Below are positions 22,083 to 30,141 of a DNA stretch of 41,332 bases, piece by piece. The position numbers and the translations under genes are program-made. Numbering within the stretch: position 1 is the first letter of the stretch; every line of letters starts with the position of its first letter. Source of the DNA: Oscillospiraceae bacterium (GTDB taxonomy: Bacteria > Bacillota > Clostridia > Oscillospirales > Oscillospiraceae); contig JAFUFT010000026.1 in the NCBI GenBank assembly GCA_017469795.1, positions 1-41,332 on the forward strand. The letters are read 5' to 3'. Below the pieces are notes generated by a model. That model saw nothing but the letters and a program-made list of their open reading frames with translations, did not search any database and was not told the DNA's origin.

Positions 22083-23855
22083 ATGCGAAACGAACTGACC
22101 ACTCTGCGCGGTGCCATGAAGGCCGCCGGAATCGACGCCTACGTGGTGCCCACCGACGATTTTCACGGCTCGGAGTACGCGGGAGACTATTTCAAGTGCC
22201 GGAAATACGTTTCCGGTTTTACCGGCTCTGCGGGCACCCTGGTGGTGACGGCGGACTGGGCCGGACTCTGGACCGACGGGCGGTATTTCCTGCAGGCCGC
22301 TGATCAGCTGTCCGGCTTCGGCATCGATCTGATGAAGATGGGCCAGCCCGGGGTGCCCACCATCCGCCAGTGGCTGGAAGATCATCTGCAGGAGGACCAG
22401 GTCCTGGGCTTTGACGGCCGCAGCATGACCTACGGGACTGGCACTTCCTTTGCCGCCGCTGCGGAGAAGTGCGGGGCTTCAGTGGACTACGAAAGGGATC
22501 TGGTGGGGGAGATCTGGGCGGACCGGCCTGGCCTTTCCAAGGAAGGGGTCTGGGCACTGCCGCTGAACTACACCGGACGTACCCGGAGTGAAAAAATCAA
22601 AAACCTTCGCTCCGCCATGGAGGAGGCCGGGGCGGATATCCACGTTCTCACCTCCCTGGACGACATCTGCTGGCTGCTGAATTTCCGGGGCGGAGACGTG
22701 GCCTGCTGCCCGGTGGTGCTATCCTTCCTGATCCTCACCCGGGACTCCATCCGCTGGTATGTGGACGAAGACAAGGTTGCGCCCTTCCTCCGCAAGGGCC
22801 TTGAAAAGGACGGCATCGCGCTTCGTCCCTATCTGGACGTGTTTGCGGACGTGAAGGATCTGCCGGAGGACGCGGCGGTCCTGGTGGATCCGGCCAAGGC
22901 CAGCTATGCCATCGTGAAGAACATCCCCGGAACGATCATCGAGGGCACCAATCCCACGGAGCTGCCCAAGGCCATCAAAACCCCGGAGGAGCAGCAGAAT
23001 ATGCGCAACGCCCATATTCAGGACGGCATCGCGCTGGTAAAGTTCATGAAATGGCTCCACGGCAGCGTGGGAAAGACGGAGATCACCGAAATCTCCGCCG
23101 CGGAAAAGCTGGAGTCCCTCCGGAAGGACCGGGACTACTATCTGGAGCCCAGCTTCGACCCCATCTTCGGCTACGGACCCCACGGGGCCATCATCCACTA
23201 CTCCGCCACGGAAGAAACCAACGCGGCCGTGAAGCCGGAGGGTTTCCTGCTGTCCGACACTGGCGGACACTATCTCGAAGGCACCACCGACGTGACACGG
23301 ACCTTCGTGGTCGGGCCTCTGACGCAGGAGATGAAACACCACTACACCATGGTCCTGCGGGCCCATCTGGCTCTTCTGGGCGCGAGATTTAAAAAAGGCG
23401 CCACCGGCGCCAATCTGGACATTCTGGCCCGGAAGCCCTTCTGGGACGAGGGACTGGACTACAACCACGGCACCGGCCACGGTGTGGGCTATCTCATGAG
23501 CGTCCACGAGGGACCCCAGTCCATCAGCTACCAGAAGAGCGGCGGCCATGTGCCGCTGGAGCCTGGTATGATCGTCTCTGACGAACCTGGCATCTATCTG
23601 GAGGGCAAATACGGCATCCGGCTGGAGAATCTGGTGCTGTGCGTGGAGAAGGAGACCGGCGAATACGGCACCTTCTATGGCTTCGAGCCGCTGACCATGT
23701 GCCCCTTCGAGCGGGAAGCCATCCTGCCGGAGGAGATGACGGCCCAGGAGATCCGGCTTCTCAACGAATACCATCAAACGGTGTTCGAAAAGATTTCCCC
23801 CTTCCTGTGCGAGAAGGGAGCCGCCTGGCTCCGGGATGCCACGGCGCCCATCTGA
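22083..23855 (+). CDS. Xaa-Pro aminopeptidase (M24B)
   Basis: The 590-residue cytoplasmic dinuclear-metal peptidase removes N-terminal residues that precede proline. It is of the long, three-domain type: two creatinase-like N-terminal domains (about 1-125 and 165-300) and a pita-bread catalytic domain (about 305-540) with metal ligands Asp392, Asp403, His466, Glu501 and Glu515 in SDTGG, TDVTRT, HGTGHGVG, DEPGIY and GIRLEN, plus a C-terminal segment typical of the eukaryote-like APP1 form. Start at 22083 follows GGGAGAG. All ligands are present, so it should be active. It is monocistronic with its own promoter and terminator. Confidence 0.95.
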   Translation: MRNELTTLRGAMKAAGIDAYVVPTDDFHGSEYAGDYFKCRKYVSGFTGSAGTLVVTADWAGLWTDGRYFLQAADQLSGFGIDLMKMGQPGVPTIRQWLEDHLQEDQVLGFDGRSMTYGTGTSFAAAAEKCGASVDYERDLVGEIWADRPGLSKEGVWALPLNYTGRTRSEKIKNLRSAMEEAGADIHVLTSLDDICWLLNFRGGDVACCPVVLSFLILTRDSIRWYVDEDKVAPFLRKGLEKDGIALRPYLDVFADVKDLPEDAAVLVDPAKASYAIVKNIPGTIIEGTNPTELPKAIKTPEEQQNMRNAHIQDGIALVKFMKWLHGSVGKTEITEISAAEKLESLRKDRDYYLEPSFDPIFGYGPHGAIIHYSATEETNAAVKPEGFLLSDTGGHYLEGTTDVTRTFVVGPLTQEMKHHYTMVLRAHLALLGARFKKGATGANLDILARKPFWDEGLDYNHGTGHGVGYLMSVHEGPQSISYQKSGGHVPLEPGMIVSDEPGIYLEGKYGIRLENLVLCVEKETGEYGTFYGFEPLTMCPFEREAILPEEMTAQEIRLLNEYHQTVFEKISPFLCEKGAAWLRDATAPI

Positions 23856-23896
23856 AAAAAGACTGACCGCGGAACCGATCGGTTCCGCGGTTTTTT
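23855..23896. terminator. Bidirectional terminator between the aminopeptidase gene and azlD
   Basis: An 11-bp perfect stem (23866-23876 with 23881-23891), tetraloop, T-run on the plus side and an A-run (23855-23860) serving azlD on the minus strand. Confidence 0.92.
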
Positions 23897-23897
23897 G

Positions 23898-24230
23898 CTA
23901 AACAAATATCAACTGCACCAGCAGCATGTATACCGCCGTGCCCCCGAAAATGGACAGCAGCGTATTCCGCCGCCAGAGGTGCAGCGCCGCCACCGCAAGG
24001 AGCGCGATGGCCTCGGGGATTCCGTGGGGCGCGGTCAGCAGGGACACGTTTTTCAGGCAGTACACCACCAGCATGCCCATCACCGCATACGGCATCACCG
24101 TCCCCAGATAGCTGATCACGCCGGGACGGTTTTCTCCGTTTCGGAACATCAGGAACGGCAGGAATCGGAGGACCGCCGTCACCGCAGCCATCACCAGGAT
24201 CTGCAGCAGCACATGGAGATCACCGTTCAT
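23898..24230 (-). CDS. azlD: AzlD family branched-chain amino acid export subunit
   Basis: The small (110 residues), four-helix partner of AzlC; together they export branched-chain amino acids and analogues. Family features are the N-terminal helix with V-T-A-V-L-R-F-L-P-F, Y-L-G-x-V-M-P-Y-A-V-M-G-M-L-V-V-Y, and H-L-W-R-R-N-T-L-L-S-I-F-G-G-T-A-V-Y. Its start overlaps the azlC end by 11 bases and has GGAGGTGG upstream, so translation is coupled. Confidence 0.93.
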   Translation of the reverse strand: MNGDLHVLLQILVMAAVTAVLRFLPFLMFRNGENRPGVISYLGTVMPYAVMGMLVVYCLKNVSLLTAPHGIPEAIALLAVAALHLWRRNTLLSIFGGTAVYMLLVQLIFV

Positions 24231-24912
24231 CCTCAGCCACCTCCAGTCTCCGCCGCAGGGTGGCCAGGGTCAGGGTGATAAGCACCATAGAGGGGATCAC
24301 AAACCGATCCGGCCCCAGCACCGCCAGACACACTGCCGTAATCCCCAGGCCCAACAGCGCAGCGGCATGGTTTTTCGAGGACAGCCACTGCTCCAGAAAG
24401 ATCACCGTGAACAGTGCTGTCATGGCAAAGTCCAGCCCCTTGGTGTTGAAGGGCAGGACAGGACCCAGAAGGCCGCCGATCACAGAGCCTAAGACCCAGT
24501 AGCAATGGTCAAACACCGACACCAGCAGCCGGAACCGCCGGGGATCGGCCCCCTCCGGCACCGGAGCGCACATCAGGGAATAGGTTTCGTCGGTGAGGGA
24601 GAATATCAGATAGGGCTTTTCTTTTCCCGCGTCCTGATACCGGTCCAGCATGCTTAGACCGTAAAAGAAGTGCCGGGCGTTGATCATCAGCGTCATCAGG
24701 GCCGTGGTGATCAGGCTGGCGCCGCCGGAAATCAGATCCAGCGAGGCATACTGCAGCGATCCGGCGTAGATGCTCAGGGACATGAGAAACGCCCAGAAAA
24801 ACCCGTGGCCCCGATCCTGCAGCAGCACGCCGAAGCCCGCACCGAGAACCAGATATCCCGCCATCACCGGGATGCTGGCCACAAAAGCCAAACGAGCGGT
24901 TTTTGCGTTCAT
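24220..24912 (-). CDS. azlC: AzlC family branched-chain amino acid export permease
   Basis: The 230-residue integral membrane protein is the large subunit of the AzlCD exporter. Typical features are the first helix with V-x-G-Y-L-V-L-G-A-G-F-G-V-L, the S-I-Y-A-G-S-L-Q-Y segment, the NARHFFYGLSML motif and SLTDETYSL, followed by further helices. I start at 24912, where GGAAAGGAAA precedes the ATG and the family N-terminus begins; the 15-codon extension lacks support. It may be transcribed with the FAD oxidoreductase gene upstream (106-base gap with no clear terminator), but a separate promoter is possible. Confidence 0.93.
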   Translation of the reverse strand: MNAKTARLAFVASIPVMAGYLVLGAGFGVLLQDRGHGFFWAFLMSLSIYAGSLQYASLDLISGGASLITTALMTLMINARHFFYGLSMLDRYQDAGKEKPYLIFSLTDETYSLMCAPVPEGADPRRFRLLVSVFDHCYWVLGSVIGGLLGPVLPFNTKGLDFAMTALFTVIFLEQWLSSKNHAAALLGLGITAVCLAVLGPDRFVIPSMVLITLTLATLRRRLEVAEDER

Positions 24913-25018
24913 GAACGTGTTTCCTTTCCGGGAGAATGTAACACTATCATATCGCAAAACCGCGTCGTTTGGAATCCAAATTTTGTTTCGCTAAATCACT
25001 GAAAATTGGTGAATATGA

Positions 25019-26527
25019 TCAGCCGGCGTACTCCGCCGCGCCAGTACCGGCAAGGAAGCCGCTGGACACGGCATAGGACATATCATTGAGGATCTGCTTC
25101 TTGATGCCGGTCATATTGAGGAAGCGTCCGGAGCAGATATCGCCCGCGGCGTAAAGGCCCTCCAGTACGCCGCCGTTCTTCGCTTTAACGCGCATGTCCT
25201 CATCGATCTGGATGCCGCCGAAAGCGCCGTCGGTGCCGAGATTGGCCCTGACCGCGTAGAAGGGGCCGGTCATGGGCGCAAGCCACTCCGAGGGCTTGTA
25301 GCAATCCCAGTCCATCCCCTCGGCGCAATAACCGTTATAGCTGTCCACCGTCTCCTTCAGGGCAGCGGGATCCACGCCGATCTTCTCCGCCAGTTCCTCC
25401 ACGGTGTCCGCCCGGAAGGTCACGCCGTCGTTTTTCTCCAGGGCCGGATCCATATCCGCGTGGGCCTCCGCCAGCGTTTTGGGGAAATGACCCGCCATAT
25501 TCGGCATGGGCACCTGGGGCTGGGGCTGATCGTCCCCGTCGGCCAGAGTCCGGGCCAGGGTGTTTTCATCAAAGATCACGAACACCTTGCCCTCGGGCTG
25601 CTCCAGCTGCACCGAACCGGAATCAAACACGCCCATCCGCATCTGGGATCCCTCGCAGATATAGCGTTTGCCCAGGGCGTTGACGTAGATGCTGTAACGG
25701 GAGGCCGCCATGTCGCTCATGACGCGGCTACGGCACATGGTCATGGGACCCATCATGCGGATGGTGCGGTTCTCCTCGTCCATCAGGGCTCCCGCCGCCT
25801 CCGCCAGAGCGAGGCCGTCGCCGGTGTAGTTCCAGTTCATGTGGGGACTCTCGCCCATATAGGGCTGGGCCGCCGCCAGGGCGGGGTAATATTTCTTCAC
25901 CAGTTCCGGATTCCGGATCCAACTGCCGCAGGCCAGGATTACGGCCTTGCAGGCGATCTCCACCGGCTCCCCGGCCACCGTGGCCTTTACGCCGGTGACT
26001 TTCCCGTTTTCGGTGCAGATCTCCTCCGTCACCGCATCCAGCAGGATCTCCTGGCCCAACTCCCGGAGCTTATCTGCGGCGGTCTCCACAAAGATCCGGC
26101 CGCTGCCCTTCTTGGCGCCGGGACCGTGGCCGCCGCTCTGGGGACCAAGGGGGCCGTCCGCGGGATCGTCAAACACATACCGGCCCACGTCAAAGTCTGC
26201 CGCCTTCTCCGGGGCGATCTCCTCAAACCAGTCAAAGAACTTTCCGGTGCCCCGGATCACGTTGGAGGCCAGCTTCCGGTCGATACGCCAGAAAGTCTCG
26301 TCCATCCGGTTCCGGAGGTAGAGCATGGTGGTGTCCGGCAGATTTCGCTCCTTCTGCCAGCGGCTGCCGAAGGTGCGCATGGTGGAGGCCATGTTCAGGC
26401 CGCCGCCCAGATTCTTTTTGTCTTTTTCCAGCACAATGACCGACCGGCCCAGCGTGGCCGCCCGGGCTCCCGCCACCAGGCCGCTTCCACCGCCGCCGAT
26501 GACCACGATATCACAGGTTTTTTGCAT
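25019..26527 (-). CDS. FAD-dependent oxidoreductase, fumarate reductase flavoprotein-like
   Basis: The 502-residue soluble flavoprotein belongs to the FAD_binding_2 (FrdA / 3-ketosteroid dehydrogenase / urocanate reductase) family. The N-terminal dinucleotide fold IVVIGGGGSGLVAG (7-20) is followed by E-K-D-K-K-N-L-G-G-G-L-N and, near the C-terminus, GLYAAGDICSGRF and the G-G-I-Q-I-D strand. There is no twin-arginine signal, heme domain or FMN-binding domain, so electrons probably come from a separate cytoplasmic donor. The natural substrate (fumarate-like enoate, ketosteroid or other) is not identifiable. Start at 26527 has GGGAGG upstream; the 20-codon extension overlaps the promoter. Confidence 0.85.
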   Translation of the reverse strand: MQKTCDIVVIGGGGSGLVAGARAATLGRSVIVLEKDKKNLGGGLNMASTMRTFGSRWQKERNLPDTTMLYLRNRMDETFWRIDRKLASNVIRGTGKFFDWFEEIAPEKAADFDVGRYVFDDPADGPLGPQSGGHGPGAKKGSGRIFVETAADKLRELGQEILLDAVTEEICTENGKVTGVKATVAGEPVEIACKAVILACGSWIRNPELVKKYYPALAAAQPYMGESPHMNWNYTGDGLALAEAAGALMDEENRTIRMMGPMTMCRSRVMSDMAASRYSIYVNALGKRYICEGSQMRMGVFDSGSVQLEQPEGKVFVIFDENTLARTLADGDDQPQPQVPMPNMAGHFPKTLAEAHADMDPALEKNDGVTFRADTVEELAEKIGVDPAALKETVDSYNGYCAEGMDWDCYKPSEWLAPMTGPFYAVRANLGTDGAFGGIQIDEDMRVKAKNGGVLEGLYAAGDICSGRFLNMTGIKKQILNDMSYAVSSGFLAGTGAAEYAG

Positions 26528-26558
26528 CTTACAGGACCCTCCCGTCTGATTTTTGTAT

Positions 26559-26587
26559 ATCATAGCACAGGTATATGTAGAAGGCAA
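26559..26587 (-). promoter_or_regulatory. Promoter of the FAD oxidoreductase gene
   Basis: Minus strand: -35 TTGCCT (26582-26587), 17-bp spacer, -10 TATGAT (26559-26564). Confidence 0.6.
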
Positions 26588-26689
26588 AGTATCATTTTGC
26601 GCGGTTTCCTATCAGAAACAAACGTCTCCCCGCCGCATAGGATAACATGGCCCGCATCTCGGGCCCGACGCAGGAGAGGAGGGATCATC

Positions 26690-27652
26690 ATGGTACGCGG
26701 CATCGACGTCAGCACCCACAACGGCACGCTGGACTGGGCCTCCATCGGGGCGGCCGGGATCCGGTTTGCCATCATCCGGGCTGGTTACGGCCGCTACGCG
26801 GTGGACGATCAGTTTGCCGCCAATATCCGGGGGGCCGCAGCCCGGAACATCCCCGCTGGCGTCTACTGGTTTTCCTACGCCGTCAGTGAAGACGCCGCCC
26901 GGCAGGAGGCGGAAAAATGCCTGGAGACGATCCGGGGATACAACCTGACGCTGCCGGTCTTTTACGACTTCGAATACGACTCGGTCCGATACGCCCAGCA
27001 GCAGGGCGTCACCGTGGGCCGAGAGCAGTACAACCGGTTTGCCCGGGCCTTTCTGGAGAAGATCCGGGCGGCGGGCTACACCCCCGGGATCTACTACAAT
27101 CTGGACTACTACCGGACCATGGCGGATCCGGCGGTGCTGGGAAGCTACTGCGTGTGGTTCGCCCAGTATGCCGACCGTCCCAGCATCTCCGACTGGTCCA
27201 TCTGGCAGTACACCGGCTCCGGAACCATCGCCGGTCTGCCGGGCCGGTTTGACCTCAACGAACTGAAAGACGAGTGCCTGCTCCATCCGGTGCGTACCGG
27301 CTGGCAGCAGGAAAACGGAAAATGGTATTATTATGACGAAGCAGGTGAAGCCTTGAAAAATCAGTGGATCGTCACAGAGGGCAACGCTTTCTATCTTGGT
27401 GAGGACGGCGCGATGGTCACGAACCGGACGCTGAAGCTGGACGGGGACGGAAAGCTGGTCCCCGCCGGCGGGTACTATCATCTGATCTCCGACGTGCCGG
27501 CCGGCTACCGGCCGGTGCTCGACAAGCTGGTGCAGGCGGGAATCCTCCGGGGGACCGGCGGCGCCGGAGAAAACCGGGTTTTGAATCTGGGAGAAGACGC
27601 AGTCCGGGTCCTGGTCCTGATGGACCGGGCGGGGGCCTTTGCCGGGATCTGA
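26690..27652 (+). CDS. GH25 lysozyme, endolysin-like, with choline-binding-type repeats
   Basis: The 320-residue muramidase should cleave the MurNAc-GlcNAc bond of peptidoglycan. A GH25 catalytic domain (1-195) has Asp6 in GIDVSTHNG and the catalytic D93-F-E95; then comes a cell-wall-binding region (204-245) with two choline-binding-like repeats (G-W-Q-Q-E-N-G-K-W-Y-Y-Y-D and N-A-F-Y-L-G-E-D-G-A-M). The C-terminal 50 residues (V-L-D-K-L-V-Q-A-G-I-L-R-G ... V-L-N-L-G-E-D-A-V-R) look like a small helical module seen at the end of phage endolysins. No signal peptide is present, so secretion needs a holin or lysis. No phage genes surround it. Start at 26690 follows GGAGGGATC. Confidence 0.9.
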   Translation: MVRGIDVSTHNGTLDWASIGAAGIRFAIIRAGYGRYAVDDQFAANIRGAAARNIPAGVYWFSYAVSEDAARQEAEKCLETIRGYNLTLPVFYDFEYDSVRYAQQQGVTVGREQYNRFARAFLEKIRAAGYTPGIYYNLDYYRTMADPAVLGSYCVWFAQYADRPSISDWSIWQYTGSGTIAGLPGRFDLNELKDECLLHPVRTGWQQENGKWYYYDEAGEALKNQWIVTEGNAFYLGEDGAMVTNRTLKLDGDGKLVPAGGYYHLISDVPAGYRPVLDKLVQAGILRGTGGAGENRVLNLGEDAVRVLVLMDRAGAFAGI

Positions 27653-27657
27653 AACGG

Positions 27658-27692
27658 AACAAGGAGCAGACAGCAGTCTGCTCCTTGTTTTC
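27658..27692. terminator. Terminator between the lysozyme gene and galM
   Basis: A 14-bp perfect stem (27658-27671 with 27676-27689), tetraloop, T-rich end on the plus strand. galM ends just beyond on the other strand, so it may serve both. Confidence 0.88.
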
Positions 27693-27693
27693 C

Positions 27694-28716
27694 TTATCCG
27701 AACGCGTAAACCGTCGTATGATCGAATTTCTCTCCGGCCCGGAGGATCGGCTTCTCCCAGCCCTCTACCGCCAGCGCGTTGGGGAAAAACTGGCTTTCCA
27801 GGCACACCGCGTCGTAGGCGCCGTAGGCTCTCCCGCCCTTCCCCGTTCCGGTGACAAAGTTGCCGGAATAGAGCTGTACGCCGGGCAGATCCGTGGCGGC
27901 CCGCATGGTGATGCCGGTCTCGGGACTCCGGAGGCGGGCAAAGGTCCGGAGCCCGCCGCCGTTCTTCAGGACGAAGTTATGGTCATAGCCGCCGCACATG
28001 ATCAGCTGGGGCGTGACCGTGTGGAGATCCCGGCCAACAGGCTTCTCCTCCCGGAAGTCGAAGGGCGTTCCCTCCACCTCCAGCAGCCGTCCCGTGGGCA
28101 GCGTGTTCTCGTCCCCTTCGCAGAACCGGTCCGCGTCCAGCCGCAGCATCTGCCCCATGGGGTTCCGTCCGCCGCTGAGATCGAAATAGCTGTGGTTGGT
28201 CAGGTTCACCACCGTGTCCCGGTCACAGACCGCCTCATAGCGGATGGTCAGCTCGTTCTCCGGGGAAAAGGTGAACGTCACCGTCAGCCGCAGTTCCCCC
28301 GGGAATCCCTGATCCATGTGGGGCGAGGTCAGGCGCAGCTTCAGGCTGTCCCCATCGATCTCCCCGGAAAAGAGCCGCCGGTCAAAGCCCTCCGGCCCCC
28401 CGTGCAGGTTGTTGGGTCCGGAGTTCTTTCCCAGTGTATAGGTGTTCCCGCCGATTGTAAAGGCCGCACCGCCAATCCGGTTGGCGTGCCGGCCCACGGT
28501 GGCGCCAAAATAGCAGGTCCCGCTCCGATAACCGTCCAAATCATCGTAGCCCAGCACCACGTCCACCGGCGTGCCGTTCTGATCCGGCACCACAACGGCC
28601 TGGACGGTGCTGCCGTAGTCTAAAATGTCCGCATAAGCCTTCGGGCCGCCGGTCAGACGGTAGCAGGTCACCGGCTTTCCATCCGGCATTGTTCCAAAGG
28701 GACGGGATGTAATCAT
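27694..28716 (-). CDS. galM: Aldose 1-epimerase (galactose mutarotase)
   Basis: GalM interconverts alpha and beta anomers of galactose or glucose. The 340-residue beta-sandwich protein has the catalytic pair His175 (in TNHSYFDL) and Glu307 (in CLESQ), with His105 (NNLHGG) and Asp245 (GGYDHNF) as substrate ligands, and the early GRHANRI motif. Start at 28716 follows AAGGAGG. It lies 12 bases after the ASCH-domain gene and is probably co-transcribed with it. The rest of the Leloir pathway is absent from the window. Confidence 0.95.
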   Translation of the reverse strand: MITSRPFGTMPDGKPVTCYRLTGGPKAYADILDYGSTVQAVVVPDQNGTPVDVVLGYDDLDGYRSGTCYFGATVGRHANRIGGAAFTIGGNTYTLGKNSGPNNLHGGPEGFDRRLFSGEIDGDSLKLRLTSPHMDQGFPGELRLTVTFTFSPENELTIRYEAVCDRDTVVNLTNHSYFDLSGGRNPMGQMLRLDADRFCEGDENTLPTGRLLEVEGTPFDFREEKPVGRDLHTVTPQLIMCGGYDHNFVLKNGGGLRTFARLRSPETGITMRAATDLPGVQLYSGNFVTGTGKGGRAYGAYDAVCLESQFFPNALAVEGWEKPILRAGEKFDHTTVYAFG

Positions 28717-28728
28717 CGCAAAGCCTCC

Positions 28729-29193
28729 TTAAGATTTTTGGGGAAACACCAGTTCCACGGTCTCCAGCAGCAGCGGGATCTCGTCGTGGTAGTGGAATTT
28801 CGTCTTCTTTGCCAGTTCCCGGCACTCCTCCTGCTTCCGCGTCAGCCATTCCTCCGGTGTCAGAAGCGGGGATTCCTTCCGCCGGAGCGGCTCCGGGATC
28901 TCCGGCATGGGCGCGATCGTCACATCCACCGTGTGGAGAATACAGCAGGGATTGCCGTAAAAATCCGTCACCATCGTATAGTCGCCGATGCGGGGCATCC
29001 GCCGCCGGGTGGCCAGATAGGACGGAATGCAGTGTCCCACCGCCGTCTTCTCTCCGGCAAGAAGCTGCTCCAGCACCGCAACGGACTCCTCCTCACTGGC
29101 GCCGAAATAGGTCACATCCGTCATCACGGTCGTCTCCGGCGTATCGGTCTGCTCCAGAAACGCCCCCCAAAAATCGCCGTAAATATCGTCCAT
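28729..29193 (-). CDS. ASCH-domain protein
   Basis: The 154-residue cytoplasmic protein has an ASCH fold, related to PUA domains and thought to bind RNA or modified nucleosides. The family pattern is an N-terminal helix with F-W-x-x-F, the L-L-A-G-E-K-T-A-V-G-H-C segment (about 45-56), a P-R-I-G-D-Y-T-M-V-T-D turn (67-77), the strand C-C-I-L-H-T-V-D-V-T (83-92), and a long C-terminal helix-rich half with E-E-W-L-T-R-K-Q-E-E-C-R-E-L. I start at 29193 rather than 29208 because GGAGG lies eight bases before it. It is first in an operon with galM, with no evident metabolic link. Confidence 0.8.
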   Translation of the reverse strand: MDDIYGDFWGAFLEQTDTPETTVMTDVTYFGASEEESVAVLEQLLAGEKTAVGHCIPSYLATRRRMPRIGDYTMVTDFYGNPCCILHTVDVTIAPMPEIPEPLRRKESPLLTPEEWLTRKQEECRELAKKTKFHYHDEIPLLLETVELVFPQKS

Positions 29194-29223
29194 CTGCAGC
29201 GCCTCCATTGTTTTGGTCTTTTT

Positions 29224-29252
29224 ATTATAGCAGAGGTTTTCGTCCGGCGCAA
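29224..29252 (-). promoter_or_regulatory. Promoter of the ASCH-galM operon
   Basis: Minus strand: -35 TTGCGC (29247-29252), 17-bp spacer, -10 TATAAT (29224-29229), starting right after the parB-like stop codon. Confidence 0.65.
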
Positions 29253-29257
29253 TCTCC

Positions 29258-30025
29258 CTATTTCTCGATCCGCACTGTCAAAAGGAAGGCCTCCGGTTCC
29301 TCCCTGCACTGGAATTCTGCGGCCAACCCGGATCGCCTCAGACCTGCCGCATCCCGGGCCACCCGCTCCAGAAACAGCCTGGCATCCCGGCGCCGAAGCT
29401 TATCGGAGGCCGGCGGACGGCCGTTCTCCAGATAGGCGTCTATGTACTTCTCTGTCTGTGTCACGCTCAGATGCCGGTCGGAGATCTCCGCGATCAACGA
29501 TAGTCTTGCCTGGGTCCCCGAAACCCGGAGCAGCTCCCGGGCATGGCGCTCGCTGAGGTCCCGCTCCCGGAGAGCCGACCGCACTTCCAAGGGATGCCCC
29601 AGCAGCCGCAGCTTGTTGGCCACCGCGCTCTGGCTGCGGCCCAGCCGCCGGGCCGCCTTGGCCTGACTGAGTCCGCTCCGCTGCATATACTGCCGGAGCA
29701 GTTCCGCCTCCTCAAAGTAGTGCAGATCCTCCCGCTGCAGGTTTTCCGTCAGGGCGATCAGCGCCTGATCCCGTTCCCCCAGCTCCGTCAGAATGCAGGG
29801 CACCTCCCCCAGCTCCGCCATTTTGGCCGCCATCAGCCGCCGGTTCCCGGAAACCACGATATACTGCCCGCCGCTGCGGCATACCGTCAGCGGCTGCAGG
29901 ATTCCCACCTGGCGGATGCTGGCGGACAACTCCTGCAGCGCCACCGTGTGCCGGCTCCGGGCCCCCGGTCCGGGCTGCAGCAGACGGATGGGCAGATACA
30001 GCAGCCGGCGTTCCTCATATCCCAT
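29258..30025 (-). CDS. ParB/Noc-family DNA-binding protein, without ParA partner
   Basis: The 255-residue protein has the ParB N-terminal CTP-binding domain (about 8-100: L-P-I-R-L-L-Q-P-G, I-R-Q-V-G-I-L-Q-P-L, V-S-G-N-R-R-L-M-A-A-K at 58-68, TENLQRED at 93-100) and a central helix-turn-helix (about 118-140: LSQAKAARRLGRSQSAVANKLRLL), then a C-terminal region that may dimerise. ParB proteins load onto parS-type sites and slide as CTP-dependent clamps; Noc is a paralogue acting in nucleoid occlusion. No parA gene is adjacent. Start at 30025 has GGGAGG upstream; the long upstream frame is not coding. Whether it is chromosomal ParB, Noc or a third paralogue is open. Confidence 0.87.
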   Translation of the reverse strand: MGYEERRLLYLPIRLLQPGPGARSRHTVALQELSASIRQVGILQPLTVCRSGGQYIVVSGNRRLMAAKMAELGEVPCILTELGERDQALIALTENLQREDLHYFEEAELLRQYMQRSGLSQAKAARRLGRSQSAVANKLRLLGHPLEVRSALRERDLSERHARELLRVSGTQARLSLIAEISDRHLSVTQTEKYIDAYLENGRPPASDKLRRRDARLFLERVARDAAGLRRSGLAAEFQCREEPEAFLLTVRIEK

Positions 30026-30050
30026 GCTGATTCCCTCCCGTTTTTTAGGG

Positions 30051-30056
30051 ATTATA
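30051..30056 (-). promoter_or_regulatory. -10 box of the parB-like gene
   Basis: Minus strand TATAAT at 30051-30056; the hexamer at -35 spacing (30074-30079) is poor, which fits a regulated promoter. Confidence 0.5.
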
Positions 30057-30059
30057 GCA

Positions 30060-30082
30060 TATGTGGAAAATAATTCCATATA
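30060..30082 (-). promoter_or_regulatory. Dyad over the parB-like promoter, possible operator
   Basis: Nine-base arms (30060-30068 and 30074-30082, 8 of 9 matching) around a five-base AT centre cover the spacer and -35 region. The position suits a repressor, possibly the gene's own product. Confidence 0.5.
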
Positions 30083-30112
30083 ATCCTGTCGAAATCCGCC
30101 TCCCCTGCACGG

Positions 30113-30140
30113 AAAAAGAAAACGCCCCGAAGGGCGTTTT
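30113..30140 (-). terminator. Intrinsic terminator of the methionine operon
   Basis: Nine-base stem (30119-30127 with 30132-30140) with a UUCG loop on the minus strand, then a T-tract, immediately after the stop codon at 30142. Confidence 0.9.
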
Positions 30141-30141
30141 C

